Of a stretch of 64,000 nt of DNA, positions 23,272-35,816 are shown in pieces; position 1 is the first letter of the stretch, and each line of letters begins with the position of its first letter. The stretch spans positions 23,992,264 through 24,056,263 of the forward strand of contig JASFXZ010000007.1 in NCBI GenBank assembly GCA_032209605.1, written 5' to 3'. The notes below the pieces were generated by a model. The model made no database searches, was not told the DNA's origin, and saw only the letters and a list, made by a program, of their open reading frames with translations. The DNA is from Mactromeris polynyma. Its lineage: Eukaryota; Mollusca; Bivalvia; Venerida; Mactridae. The position numbers were made by a program, and so were the translations under genes.

Positions 23272-23445
23272 CAGTAAAACCTCACATAAAGACCACCTCA
23301 ATAAGAATACCACCTCAGAATTACGACAAATTTTCAACTCCATTTTCATTGATTTGCTCTATTTAATCTCAATATTAATACCACATAAATAAGAAGACCA
23401 GTTTTCAAGAGTCACAAAGATGGTCTTATTATTGAGGTTTTACTG
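23272..23445. mobile_element. CAGTAAAACCTC-family MITE, complete (copy 2)
   Basis: 174 bases with intact CAGTAAAACCTCA and TGAGGTTTTACTG ends and TA on both sides. This is the intact version of the truncated elements at 13,287 and 28,252. Confidence 0.9.
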
Positions 23446-23823
23446 TACACTTGGTTACATGACAGAGGTGCGACTAACCGCGGAAAGGTAAGATTCCATT
23501 TCGTGAACTTATGTAATTATTGTAACACTAACCATAATATGTCCCATGCTGGATAACATAGCGTCTCTGACGATATATAGATTCGATAAGTGCTTGGTAT
23601 GGAATATAGTAATTTTGTGACATGAACAATATATACTTCATGGAAAAACTGTTCTAATTTGAACACTCAAATAGACTTTGAATATCGGAGATTTGTGAAT
23701 TCCTTGGCCTAAGTTATACCGGCAGTTTGTGAGAGCACACTGTCGATATTTACACACTGTATCTATGAATATTTCTCTATAAACAGGATGTGACGATCGC
23801 ATATTTATTCCATTTTTTTAAGA

Positions 23824-24334
23824 AGTCACGTAATACTTGACCACCGGTGTATTCCTTCGATATTGTGCAAGCATTGGTGGATTTATTGTGAGATTATCAT
23901 ATTACAACAGCTAAATCCCATAAATATTGTCATTTCACTAAAGGAAAGCAAAAGCACGTTTATATACATATAGAACTGTTGAAACTATTCTGATAGTATT
24001 AATGTGGCTATTGACCACATATATTGTAAATGTTGTGAATATTTATTAATTTTGTATACTCATATACTGTAAAGTCTAATGTATTGAGAAAATAAACATA
24101 TACTATCATATAGTCGATTATTATGAATATCAATAGGCATTTTCATTTGTCCACCATTTTAGCGTCAACTCAATGTGATTTTCAGTTCAACAAAAAAGTC
24201 GATTGCTTACATTACTAATTCACATCACCATGAAAGGCAATCAAATAAACATATTAAACGATGTTTTCGAAACATTTAATGCAAATCAGATGGACCGAAC
24301 AGCAATTGTTTCTTATTATTATTTGACAATACGT
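23824..24334. other. Copy-2-specific segment, about 510 bp
   Basis: Inserted, or retained, between TTTAAGAA and TTGTAACTAGAC relative to copies 1 and 3. It is AT-rich without frames. I found no convincing TIRs or target duplication, so it could be ancestral sequence lost from the others. Confidence 0.6.
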
Positions 24335-24972
24335 GTTGTAACTAGACTAATGCATTAACATTTCACCAAAATGTTTTTGGTTCCGATTCGTCATCCAAAT
24401 ATTGTCCGTTTATCAACCAATATTAATTTGTCATTTCCACATGCAGCAGACCACTTCTTCCCTAGTACCACAGGGGAAGCACAATTGACTGATTGTCTGT
24501 AGCCAGATGCCACGGTAGGACGTGACCTAGACCAACATGGAATCTAACTCATGCCTCCTGGGTGACAGTCATGACAATAATTGAGCTAGCCGGGCATGGT
24601 TATCAGAACTATGGGGATTCAAGATCACACAATCATTATACATGTGTAAGGCACACTCGTATGTAACACCGTAACTCTATTTCCACAATGTTAGAGTGTA
24701 ATGTGCTTGAGATATTAGAATCGTACCACAATGTATCGAGGTATCATATAATATAGATAATTATCATCCTTGCATATCGTCGAAGTGACGCTGAAGTGAG
24801 AAATATATGTCTGCTGTGTTATCTTATTTTAAGAATAAGTTGCGATAGTTTACAGAAGTCCAGTTTGATTGTTCATGTATATAGTTATAGAAAATACTAT
24901 ATTCAAAATAAAAATATACTATTATAACAAGCTCTGTTCGATGTGGGTAAGATTGAATTTGTTTGCAATGTA

Positions 24973-25010
24973 CTGGTTAACCGGCAATCCGTAGACACGG
25001 GTTCGAATAC
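24973..25010 (+). repeat. tRNA-like patch at a deletion join
   Basis: GTTAACCGGCAATCCGTAGA then CACGGGTTCGAATAC: the right half of a tRNA-like head with a box-B-like GGTTCGAATAC at 25,000-25,010. It lies exactly where about 4.4 kb is missing from copy 2. It shares GCAATCCGTAGAC with the fragment at 5,573-5,585. Confidence 0.65.
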
Positions 25011-27790
25011 ATTTTGTTTTAGCGGAGAGATTTTCTTACAACTTGGTATTCTATATCAGAGTCACTGTCTGAATGAAAATATGAAATAAAATAATGGCCG
25101 GGTCGCCTCGCTCGATTTTAAGATAAAGATACTATAAGTATATCTATTGTGTTAAGAAATTTACATGTCCATGCACTGTACGAGATTTCTGTGAATTTAA
25201 GTTATTGACCAGCAGCCAGTTGTATTAAACTGGATTAACATTTGGTTTGGCTAAAAGATAACCAAAATTCGATTTGATTGGTTGACATATGGTTTTGACC
25301 AAGTAATGAGCCAATCAAATTGCCTGAGATTATAGGTAGCCTCAAGCTATTTTGATACAATTGGCTACAAAAGGTTACATGTGATGTATAGTATATACCA
25401 TAGTTGTGATTCTGACATAATGTCGTATTGATTGTAGGAATAGTGGGAAATATTCAATATGTTTATAGTTTGCACGAGATTGTTGTGAATAGAAGTTCTG
25501 ACCATCGGTTGATTCTCCTGGGTCAATTATTGAATTACAATACACTGACTTAAATATCTTTATTGAAACATAATATTCCGCAAATCTACTAACACGTGGT
25601 ATGGGACAATTTACGAACACTTTTGTAATTGTAACAATGTGAAAGTCAGCCTTTTGGTTATGATTAAAAAACAAGTAATATGCTCTAGTATACACCAGAC
25701 ATTGATTCTGCTTGGACGGATGGTTAGAATATGTAAGAAATAACCGTAACATGAAAGCATTTGTTTTTCTTTTACTTTCTTACGATTAATTAAGTAGAAC
25801 ATAAGTGTCATGTCAACAAAAATATAGAAAACACAACATACATATATGAATATTTATCTCCAAAAACTTCATCTTGATGTAGTAATTTATTATTCTAATC
25901 AAATGACTCTCAAATAAAGATCATGGTACTAAAGGAATGACTGTAGCGAGAATAAACCACATTTACTGAATATCAATCAAAGTACTGAACAAATCTCGGA
26001 TACGTATGATGCGTACATATCAAATATCAGTATTGAATGTACCACTATGGTCTGACAAACGCTAATCAAATAAAAATCAAAGTATCGAAGAATCCTGTGA
26101 TCTGGGTAAGTGAACATTTCCGAGTATCGAATGATAAAGTTAGCGACGAAAAGGGCAATCAAAGTACTGAAGGTACAATGATCTGTGTAACCAATACTTC
26201 AGTACCGAACAAAGTAATGGAGGTACATCTGCGTCATGCATCCATCACGTTCCAATCAAATAACTGAAATAGTGGAAATCAGAGTACTGAAGTTGCTGCA
26301 GTGATCTGTGTAATAGAACCTCTCAAAAGTCAATATAAGCATTTAGTTTGCAGACATGAATGGTCCTCGAGTCTTACGCCACTTTGCATGTAGACCGCAT
26401 ATAAAGCCTCGGCTTAAGTGTTATTGGAAAGCGTTTTAACCTAGCTCTTGCCCTCCTGCCACTTATTCTGCTATATCGGATAACAAAAACTCGTTATTTA
26501 TGACTCCGAGAGTGTGCATGCTTTTGATTGTGAATGACAAAACATAATAACGTTAGGCTATTTTTAATGCATGTGGCATTTCCTGATCGGCGTCTTTTTT
26601 CAGATTAGCCATCAGATTTATCTTTCAGCGAATGATCTATTGAGCACTCCGTTTTCTTCTTCAAATATACTGAAAGCGCAAAGAAACACATGGTCATACA
26701 TTTTGCTGTAATTCTGTAATCGATAGGACAGAAGTACTTTGTCAAACTACCCTTTGTGAAACACGCATTTCATCATGAAAACACCCTTTCAATATCGCAT
26801 ATGACATGGATTCGTTCAAATTAAATTTTAACGAGATACTTGGCCGAACAATATGAAATTTGTCAATATGACCAATAATGATGTTTCTTCTACGTACATG
26901 ATAAAACAAGAACAAACACTATCTATATTTGAATACATATAAGGAACATGAACATAGGTTTTAACTTCCCAGACTATAATGTTATTTTCTCATTCAAAAA
27001 TAATATATGCTGCAAAATGTTGGTGCTTTTAAAAGAAGAAAAAATGTTTTCATTGCATTTCTAAAGATGTGAAAATGTGTTGTTTTATGGGAGATGATTG
27101 ATTTATGAATGATTTATGTAACTGCAAATTGAATTTCTGTCCCTACCTCCCTCAGCCACTCATTCTGTTCTGCTACGTTCCATTTCGTTAATAACTGTTA
27201 ACATAGGCGCATACATAATTTAATCATTTATCTGAGACCGCTTTTAATTTATAAATTGAAAACAAGCGATTGAAACATGATACTAGATTACTCATTCTCA
27301 TTCTAGATGGTGATGCAGATATTTGACTCATTTAACAGATCGTCTGCTTAATGTCCCTGATCGTGTAAATAGAGATTGCAGACGGCAATTCTATTCCGAA
27401 TGATACAATTTCAAGTTCCAGAAAATGTATTGTCTAAACAAAAAACAACATCTGACTAGGCATCTTTTGCAACACCCTATCAATCAAAAGGCTTCAAAAG
27501 GAATTTTCATAATCGAAGTAACAGTCTAGAAAAGAGGTAATCTATTCAAAACAGTTTCTATGGAATTCTAGGAGCCAACAGTATCACCTTTTTCGATTGG
27601 ATATATGTCTAAACCAATCAATAACGGTTAATCACATATTGTACATCTGTTGGAAGCCTTATCCGTCTGGATGTTGCTTCAGCAATTTGGATGCTGCGTC
27701 TCTATGGCCATCATTGCTTATCTTACGTTCTTACGTAGTTATCCAGAATTCTGTGGTAAGGAATGCTCGTTAGCTGATTTAGGAGGGCGT

Positions 27791-27840
27791 CTGATGATGG
27801 GTTTTCGTCATCTGTCGTGCCCTTTACGACTTCTCATCAG
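27791..27840. repeat. Cloverleaf-like motif, instance 3
   Basis: Identical core to instance 2; both stems intact. Confidence 0.75.
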
Positions 27841-28251
27841 ATGCGCTTGCCTCTGATATGTCATCGAGTACATTTTTGACAGGCTTCACCGGTATTACTT
27901 GATATATCTATGTTATGTATGCATTATCTTCTGTACACCATCTCCCAATGTTAGAGAACTGTCTGCAGAAATTTTCGTATTTACACTACTCGTTTATATT
28001 GGATGATTGTAGGATAATCGTGAGGTCGGATACACCATAAAACCAGGTTTATACCCCCAGTCCAGTTGTTGCGACTGACCGTTCAAATGTGGAATTCCTA
28101 TTTTCACCCTTCGTGTATGTACATGTATTTGTTTACTTGTATATAATTACATGTCACCTTGACCTTGTGCTTTAGGGGTGGCTGTGTATTTTGTATGTGA
28201 CATTTTCTGCTCCACTTCTTATGTTATCTTGTTGTACGTCTTCAAGTCATA

Positions 28252-28392
28252 TACAACTTCTCAAATTACGACCACTATTTTCAAGTCCGTTTTCATTGAT
28301 TTGCTCTATTTAACCTCAACATTAAAACCTCCTCAATAAGAAGACCACTTTTCGAGGGTCCCAAAGATGGTCTTATTATTGAGGTTTTTCTG
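28252..28392. mobile_element. CAGTAAAACCTC-family MITE, damaged left end (copy 3)
   Basis: The left TIR is altered (ACAACTTCTC) and the following 30 bases are missing as in copy 1; the right end reads GAGGTTTTTCTG-TA. It is the same insertion as 13,287 and 23,272. Confidence 0.8.
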
Positions 28393-30445
28393 TACATTTC
28401 GCTAACCATTATGTGTCACATGCTGGATAGCATAGCGTCGCTGACGATACATCGATTTGATAAGTGCTTGGTATGGAATATAGTATTTTATGGCATAAAA
28501 ATATATACTTCATGGACAAACCGTTCTAATTGCAACACTCAGATAGACTTTGAATATCGGAGAATTGTGAATTCCTTGGCCGAAGTAATACCAGCAGTTT
28601 GTGAGAGCACACTGTCGATATGTACATGCTGGCTCTATGAACATTTCTGTATAACTAGGATGTGACAATCGCAAGTTTATTCCAATTCTTTAAGAAACGA
28701 TTTGTAACTAGACAAGTGCATTACAATTTTCACTAAAATAATTTTGGTTCTGATTCGTAATCTAAAGATCAACCAGTATCAATTTGTCCTTTCCGGAAGC
28801 AGCTGACAACTTCTTCCCTAAGATCACAGGTGAAGGAAAATTGACTGTAGCCAGTAGGACGTGACCTGGACCGACCGGGAATCTACCTCAGGCCTCCTGG
28901 GTGACAGTCATGGCTTTACCAATAATTGAGCAAACCGGGCAGGGTTATCAGTACTATGGGCATTCAAGACCTCACAGTCATTATATGTGTAAGACATTTG
29001 TAACACTGTGACTGAATTACCCCAATGTTAGTTTAAAAGGTGAATCGTACCACAGTGTATCGATGTATCATGCAATATAGATGATTATACATCCTAGCAT
29101 ATCGTCGAAGTGACGCTGAAGTGAGCAAATATGACTGCTATGTTAAATATACTATAATAACAAGCTCTGTTTGGTGTGTGTAAGATGGAATTTGTTTGCA
29201 AATGTACTGATTTATACTTGATAAGTAAACTGATCTTAAACCTGTGCAATCGAAGAACTGTTGAAAAATGAAGTTCAACAAAATACGAACGCTATATAAC
29301 ACCAATATTGTTCCGTAATGTTTACAAAAGTTGGACGTTCATATCGTAAATATCACACTGAGGAATCGTTACTGATCACCTCCAAAGATATTTTTCACAT
29401 GAACCGGACATCTGAATGATTTCATTTCTTTGAACTCAAAAACAGTAATGCAGTAAAACAAATAAAAACGAGACTGTTGGATTAGTACAATATGATCAAC
29501 TCAGATCATAAAACCTCAGATGTTAAATATTGTATTAGTTCAGAGTAAAATAACAATTATGATGTATGGGTCTGTTCCTTCAGTCAATAAAACAGACATA
29601 TGTTAGTGACACGCTCATGTTGACATTCACAAAATACAAACATACAGATTATAAATACATGGTATTGTATTTTGATCAAATATTATTGGAGGACTTTCAA
29701 CTGTCAGTGTTTTCTGTCATCTCGGTCGAGAACTCAATATGTTATTCGAATCATGGCTTTGAAGGTAATTTCAGATCGTATGCAGCAACAACGTCTGGTA
29801 AATATTTTTTTCATTAGAAAATTGTCATTGAGCGATTTCAATATCAAATATACAGTCTGGTCGAATTAATGGGTTTATCAATTTTGTTGAATAGGACGCC
29901 AGTAAGATGGAATTTTGTTATTCAAACTGTCTGAATGTACAACCAATAATGAATTATAGTCGATCATAAACGTATATGCTTGCTAACTGTCGTCTGCGGA
30001 TATTTTAATAAATTGAACCAGTGCTCATATATTGCATCAATGTTTGTGAAAGTAGTTTGTTCCATTTTTATCGATGTCTGCACATCAAGCTTGTTGGAAG
30101 AATACGAGTGTATTATTTATTTGAAAACGAACAATCGGAGATGTAGCGAACTCCATATTTGACATCTACGACATTTGAATTATTGACTATGCACGGATCC
30201 ATTACCGTTCCTGTGAATGAAGAACCATTTTTAGCGTGCCGAAAGTAGTTTTGTTATAAACAACGTCACTTACACGTAATAACGCTCATTATGGTATCAT
30301 TTTCGATAATTCACACGTCAATTCGCATTAATTGGTTATGGAATCTATTAAACTCATCTCCTGAAAACGATACAAAATCGCTCGTCTTCAGAATACTGTG
30401 AAATAAATTAAGTTTTTCATGAACACTCATACAATGTGCTATATA

Positions 30446-30707
30446 CACTCAACACAATTTCTAATTGGTCACTTCATATTTATTGAAGAGACCATACCAT
30501 ATATATCCGTTTAATGACTTTTAATTTTAGGGTTATTAGTGTTGATATGTCGTAAAGTTCACGTGAGAATCAATATGGATTAATGTATTCTGAACAGTTG
30601 TACGAAGAAAGTATGTATGTGATGGTGTTTGTATTGTTGAATTTTCATTCAGTGTTAAAAATAATATCAATAAAATCCAAGTGACCAATTAGAAATTTTG
30701 CCGAGTG
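30446..30707. mobile_element. 262-bp mariner-type MITE with 30-bp TIRs (copy 3)
   Basis: The left arm starts CACTCAACACAATTTC and the right arm ends AATTTTGCCGAGTG; both contain CTAATTGGTCACTT in opposite orientation, about 27 of 30 bases matching. TA flanks each side. Copy 1 has the corresponding empty site near 15,433 (GCTATACATATAGAC). Copy 4 has the same insertion with its right end deleted. Confidence 0.9.
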
Positions 30708-30974
30708 TATATAGAGAGATATATTTTGATAGGTGGGTAGGCCATAAAATACAAAGCATGGTTAAACATGAACGAGTATCGATATAACTAGAGACATATT
30801 GATTTCTAACTACACTTTGTATGTAGATATGCCATGGATATCACGGAAATAACAGGGTAACACCAAAAAAGAAAATGTGCTTTTCTATATGTAATTGTCT
30901 ATTTTCTGATAATACGAATCACAATATTATTATAAACACTTTATCGAAAGTGAATATTGAGTAAACTTTGAGTA

Positions 30975-31087
30975 CAGTAAAACCTCAATAATAAGACCAC
31001 CATTGAGACCCTTTATAAATGGTCTTTTTATTGAGGTAGTCCTAATACTGAGATTGATTAAAGAGCAAAACAATGAAAATGGACTTG
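30975..31087. mobile_element. CAGTAAAACCTC-family MITE, right part deleted (copy 3)
   Basis: The left TIR is intact after TA; sequence matches 38,324 onward. It breaks at GGACTTGAATTAATACG, the edge of the block missing from copy 3. Confidence 0.8.
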
Positions 31088-32658
31088 AATTAATACGTAT
31101 TTTCATCACTCTTTAGTTACGGCATGAAAGCGATGGAAATGAAGAACTGGACACATTTAAAACCACATTCAATGCACCAGAGATTGTAACAATGTTATCT
31201 CTCCCTCTGTAGCCCTGTCCCTTATATAGTATATATACTTAACGCCATTAAAACGCAACTATTTCACTTAGCCTTCATTTTGTTAAACGCGTTTTATTGT
31301 TACAAATGTGTAAATCATTCATCAAAAATGAAATCAAACTATGGCCCTAGGATTCATATTTCATCGTTGATTAAGTTTAGGAACTTTTTTTTAGAATTAA
31401 AATATACTACTTTCTTTATAATGTTGTAGTGTTGACGCGAACAATTTTTAGTTGCGTATTAAATGTCGTGGAGTATATAATACATTGCAAGACATCAAAA
31501 CATATCTACGAAATAGCACCGAATTATATGCATGAATTATTTATCTTTCAAACACCTACTTTATGCGACACTGTAAACAATTGGCGACGATGATCGTTCT
31601 CTTCTTTATCTAAGTGTTAAATAAAGTTACGAAGCAGACATTTTGTCAGAATTAAGGATTATGGGACAAATGCCAAGTATCGTAAATATTGGTAATGGGT
31701 TCAAATCAAAACGAGACAATCTTGTAACATAACAGAATTTCTATCTTCTATGTCAGACAGAACAATTGAATGTATGAATGCAATCCGTTAGACAAGCTCA
31801 GACGATTTATATTTACACAAAAATGGCAAGAAACCGTAATAATGTAATGTATTATTCAAATGTACAATATTGGGCTAAAATGATATATCGATGTGTGCAC
31901 TAAAGAGTCAGTTTGTTAGGTCGTCCGGGTATTATGCACACTTCAATACTGTTCCTTAAAGGCGTATCCAACAACGAGGCCATTTCTTTCTAACGTAGAG
32001 ATTTCCTTTTAACTTTGTACATTTTATCAGTGTAATGTATCTAAACTAATTAAGAAATAAAAATGGCTGGTCACCTTGCTCGATTTTTTGATAATGAAGA
32101 TTAAAACGTGAATATTTCATGTGAATATATAGCAAAATCGATACAATTTTTAATACATTTTTTTCTAGCGGAGAGATTTTCTTACAACTTGGTATACTAT
32201 ATGAGAGTCACTGTCTGAATGAAAATAAGAAATAAAATAATGGCCGGGTCGCCTCGCTTGATTTTAAGATAAAGATTGATTTATTGCGTTTCAAATGTAA
32301 TATATATGGAAAGTGAAAGTTGAAACAAATTACCCATAATACCGTTATCGTTTTTACATTTTCATAAAATGTGTTAGTTTAAAATATTTATTGAAGTTCA
32401 TTTTATAATTTCAAATGTAGAATTTTAAATATCAATGACTTTTCTTTTTTTTAATAATAAAGTATATGGAAAAAGAAAGTAGAAGGAAAATATAATGTAA
32501 TCCTTCAATTTAACATAATAATATCATTATTTGTGTTGGTATTTGTGACTCTATAAAGTTCACTAACAATCTTCGCATCGTACAAGAAAATAGCAAACTA
32601 CTCCCAGATACGTCATTAACATATTGATCAACGATTGGATTGGATTTGGTTATAATTC

Positions 32659-33206
32659 CGTTGACGTGCATGTTGTTCTGCATGTAAGTGTTTGGGTGTA
32701 TTTGTGCAAGTAATTTACCAACAGAACTATGATTATCCGCTATTATTTCAAGTGTGAAGGAAAGACATTTTGAAGCATATTAGAGCACCGCTGTACGATT
32801 TCCAACCTCTTCTTTATGTGACGTCATTTCCAGAAAACGTCATATGTGACGTCACCATGTACTGGCAGTAAGCAATATTTGCCCCATAAAACAATATAAA
32901 AAAACCAAAGTGACCATTTGGAGTACTATTGTTTCTTGCTTGCAAACAGTGTCACCAGACGTTGCATTTTCTTGAAATGACGTCACCTACAGAAGAGGTT
33001 GTATATCCCATAGCAGCGCTCATTATATAATCGGATAATAATCATTTACTTGGCTCAAACGAGTTTTCGTACAAATCCGTAAATTATCGTCGTGGAAACA
33101 CGAAGAGCGACGTTCACTATTATGTACAGTTATTTAATTTTCTCCGTTTCAAAACAATGAATTCGGAGAAATTAATTTCCCTTCTAAATGTCGAATATCT
33201 CCGATA
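32659..33206. mobile_element. Foldback segment with three CRE palindromes (copy 3 only)
   Basis: About 548 bases between GGATTTG and GATAGGTGTCGC that copy 1 lacks. The inner arms at 32,803-32,830 and 32,974-33,001 are reverse complements over 28 bases with two or three mismatches; weaker pairing continues outward around ATTATCCG / CGGATAAT. The palindrome TGACGTCA, the consensus cAMP-response element, occurs at 32,819, 32,847 and 32,978. It looks like an inserted foldback element. Confidence 0.65.
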
Positions 33207-35766
33207 GGTGTCGCTAGCAGTTGCTTGTGCATGCGATTATCGAGTCAGCCTTTAAGGTTTTGATAGTCATTCAGCTTTGGGCATCCGACACATTAGTACA
33301 TATTTTCTTTAAAGGCTCTGTCCGTTGCCCAAATGTTATATATAAATCACAAATTAAACGTATGCTGTTTTGTCTTGATTATCGGAGGTGGTTGAGTTGT
33401 AAGGGAAATCACGTGTCCGGTCGACGAGAGTCTCGATTAGGCATGAAGAGAGTGGCGAAGAGTAATACGTGCGCACTTAATGTTTAGTAATAATAATCTT
33501 TTTACAAAGCGCCTTTTTGTCAATAGACGTAATCCGGAAAGATGGTTTTTTTTCCTGGGGTACATACACACTTTAATTTTAGATCTATTGAAGTTCAGTC
33601 AGACGTAAAATCCTGTCTTTGTTTCCATTGCGATTCGAGCACGACGTTAACGGTATATTGTTGTGTGTCCCGCATGACTAGAGGGATAAGCCATCCGGAG
33701 TTCATGTGTATCTATTGTGTTAGGTAATTTACATGTCCATGCACTCCCCGAGATTTCCGTGAGTTTAAGTTATTGACCAGCTGTAAGCCAATTGTATAAA
33801 ACTGGATTAACATTTGGTTTGGCTAAAAGATAACCAAAATTCGATTTGATTGGTTGACATGTGGTTTTGGTCAAGTAATGAGCCAATCAAATTGACTGAA
33901 ATTATAGGTAACCTCAAGCTATGTTGATACAATTGGCTACAAAAGGTTTCACGTGATGTATAGTATATATACAATAGTAGTGATTCTGACATAATGTCGT
34001 ATTGATTGTAGGAATAGTGGGAAATATTCAATATGTTTATAGTTTGCACGAGATTATTGTGAATAGAAGTTCTGACCATCGGTTGATTCTCCTGGGTCAA
34101 TTATTGAATTATAATACACTGACTTAAATAATTTTATTGAAACATAATAGACCGCAAATCTACTAACACGTGGTATGGGACCATTTACGAGCACTTATGT
34201 AATTGTAACAATGTGAAAGTCAGCCTTTTGGTTATGATTAAAAAGCAAGTAATATCCTCTAGTATACATCAGACATTGATTCTGCTTGGGCGGATGGTTA
34301 GACTAGGTAAGAAATAACCACATGAAAACATTAATTTCTTTCTTTTCTTTTACTTTCTTACGATTAATTAAGTAGAACATAACGGTCAATATTTTCTTAA
34401 TTTGTGTCATGTCAACAAAAAAATATAGAAAACACAACATAAATATATGAATATTTATCTCCAAAAACTTCATATGGATGTAGTATAGTAATTATTCTAA
34501 TCAAATGACTCTCAAATAAAGATCATGGCACTAAAGGAATGATTGTTGCGAGGATAAACCACCTTCGCGGAATATCAATCAAAGTACGAACATATCTCGG
34601 ATGTATATGATGCGTACATATCAAAGTATTGAAGTTACCACTATGGTCTAACAAACGCTAATAAAAAAAAATCAAAGCATCGAACGAATCTTGTGATCTG
34701 GGTAATTGAACGTTTCCGAGTATCGAATGATAAAGTTACCGACGAAAGGGGCAATCAAAGTACTGAAGGTACAATGATTCTGTAATCGATAGGACAGAAG
34801 TACTTAGTCAAACTACCCTTTGTGAAACACGCATTTCATCTGCAAACACCCTTTCTGAAGATTGACCGGTGCTTGTGTAATTACCTGTTTTTAGAAACAC
34901 GAAAATCGTGTGCACACGCATTGACATGGATTCGTTCAAACTAAATTGCTGTGAATGTATCCTGCTATTAATTACCAGCGTCCTTTTAAACACATTTTTG
35001 TTTGTTGCGAAAAAATGTTTTCATTGCAAATCTAAAGATGTGAAAATGTGTTGTTTTATGGGAGATGATTGATTTATGAATGATTTATGTGACTGCAAAT
35101 TGAATTTCTGTCCCTACCTCCCTCAGCCACTCATTCTGTTCTGCTACGTTTCATTTCAGGTACAATCTAATAACTGTTAACATAGGCGCATACATAATTT
35201 AAACATTTATCTGAGACCGCTATTAACTTATAAATTGAAAACAAGCGATTGAAATACGATACTAGATTACTCATTCTCAGTCTAGATGGTGATGCAGATA
35301 TTTGACTCATTTAACAGATAGTCTGCTTGATGTCCCTGATCGTGTAAATAGAGATTGCAGACGACAATTGTATTCCGAATGATACAACTTCAAGTTCCAG
35401 AACATGTATTGTCTAAACAAAAAACATCTGACTAGGCTTCTTTTGCAACACCCTATCAATCAAAAGGCTTCAAAAGGAATTTTCATAATCGAAGTAACAG
35501 TCTAGGAAAGATGTAATCTATTCAAAACAGTTTCTATGGAATTCTAGGAGCCAACAGTATCACCTTTTTCGATTGGATATATGTCTAAACCAATCAATAA
35601 CGGTTAATCACATATTGTACATCTGTTGGAAGCCTTATCCGTCTGGATGTTGCTTCATCAATTTGGATGCTGCGTCTCTATGGTCATCATTGCTTATCGT
35701 ACATTCTTATGTAGTTATCAACAATTCTGTGGAAAGGAATGATCGTTAGCTGATTTAGGAGGGCGT

Positions 35767-35816
35767 CTGATGATGGGCTCTCGTCATCTGTCGTGCCCTT
35801 TACGACTTCTCATCAG
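35767..35816. repeat. Cloverleaf-like motif, instance 4a
   Basis: Core with intact outer and inner stems; two changes in the loop between (GGGCTCTCG). Confidence 0.75.

Larger units (their letters stand above)
21875..26905. repeat. Array copy 2 (about 5.0 kb), internally deleted
   Basis: Near-identical to copy 1 at both ends, but about 4.4 kb of the middle is missing. The deletion joins a position equivalent to about 14,200 directly to one equivalent to about 18,680. A tRNA-like patch sits at the join (24,973-25,010). It carries about 510 extra bases at 23,824-24,334 that other copies lack, and the only complete version of the first MITE. Confidence 0.85.
26906..34946. repeat. Array copy 3 (about 8.0 kb)
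   Basis: Shares with copy 1 a specific small deletion in the first MITE and the block containing GGTGTCGCTAGCAGTTGCTT. It lacks the 15,850-17,950-type block, carries a 548-bp extra foldback segment at 32,659-33,206, and has lost about 500 bases near 34,775. Its join to copy 4 is itself trimmed by a deletion at about 34,947. Confidence 0.85.
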
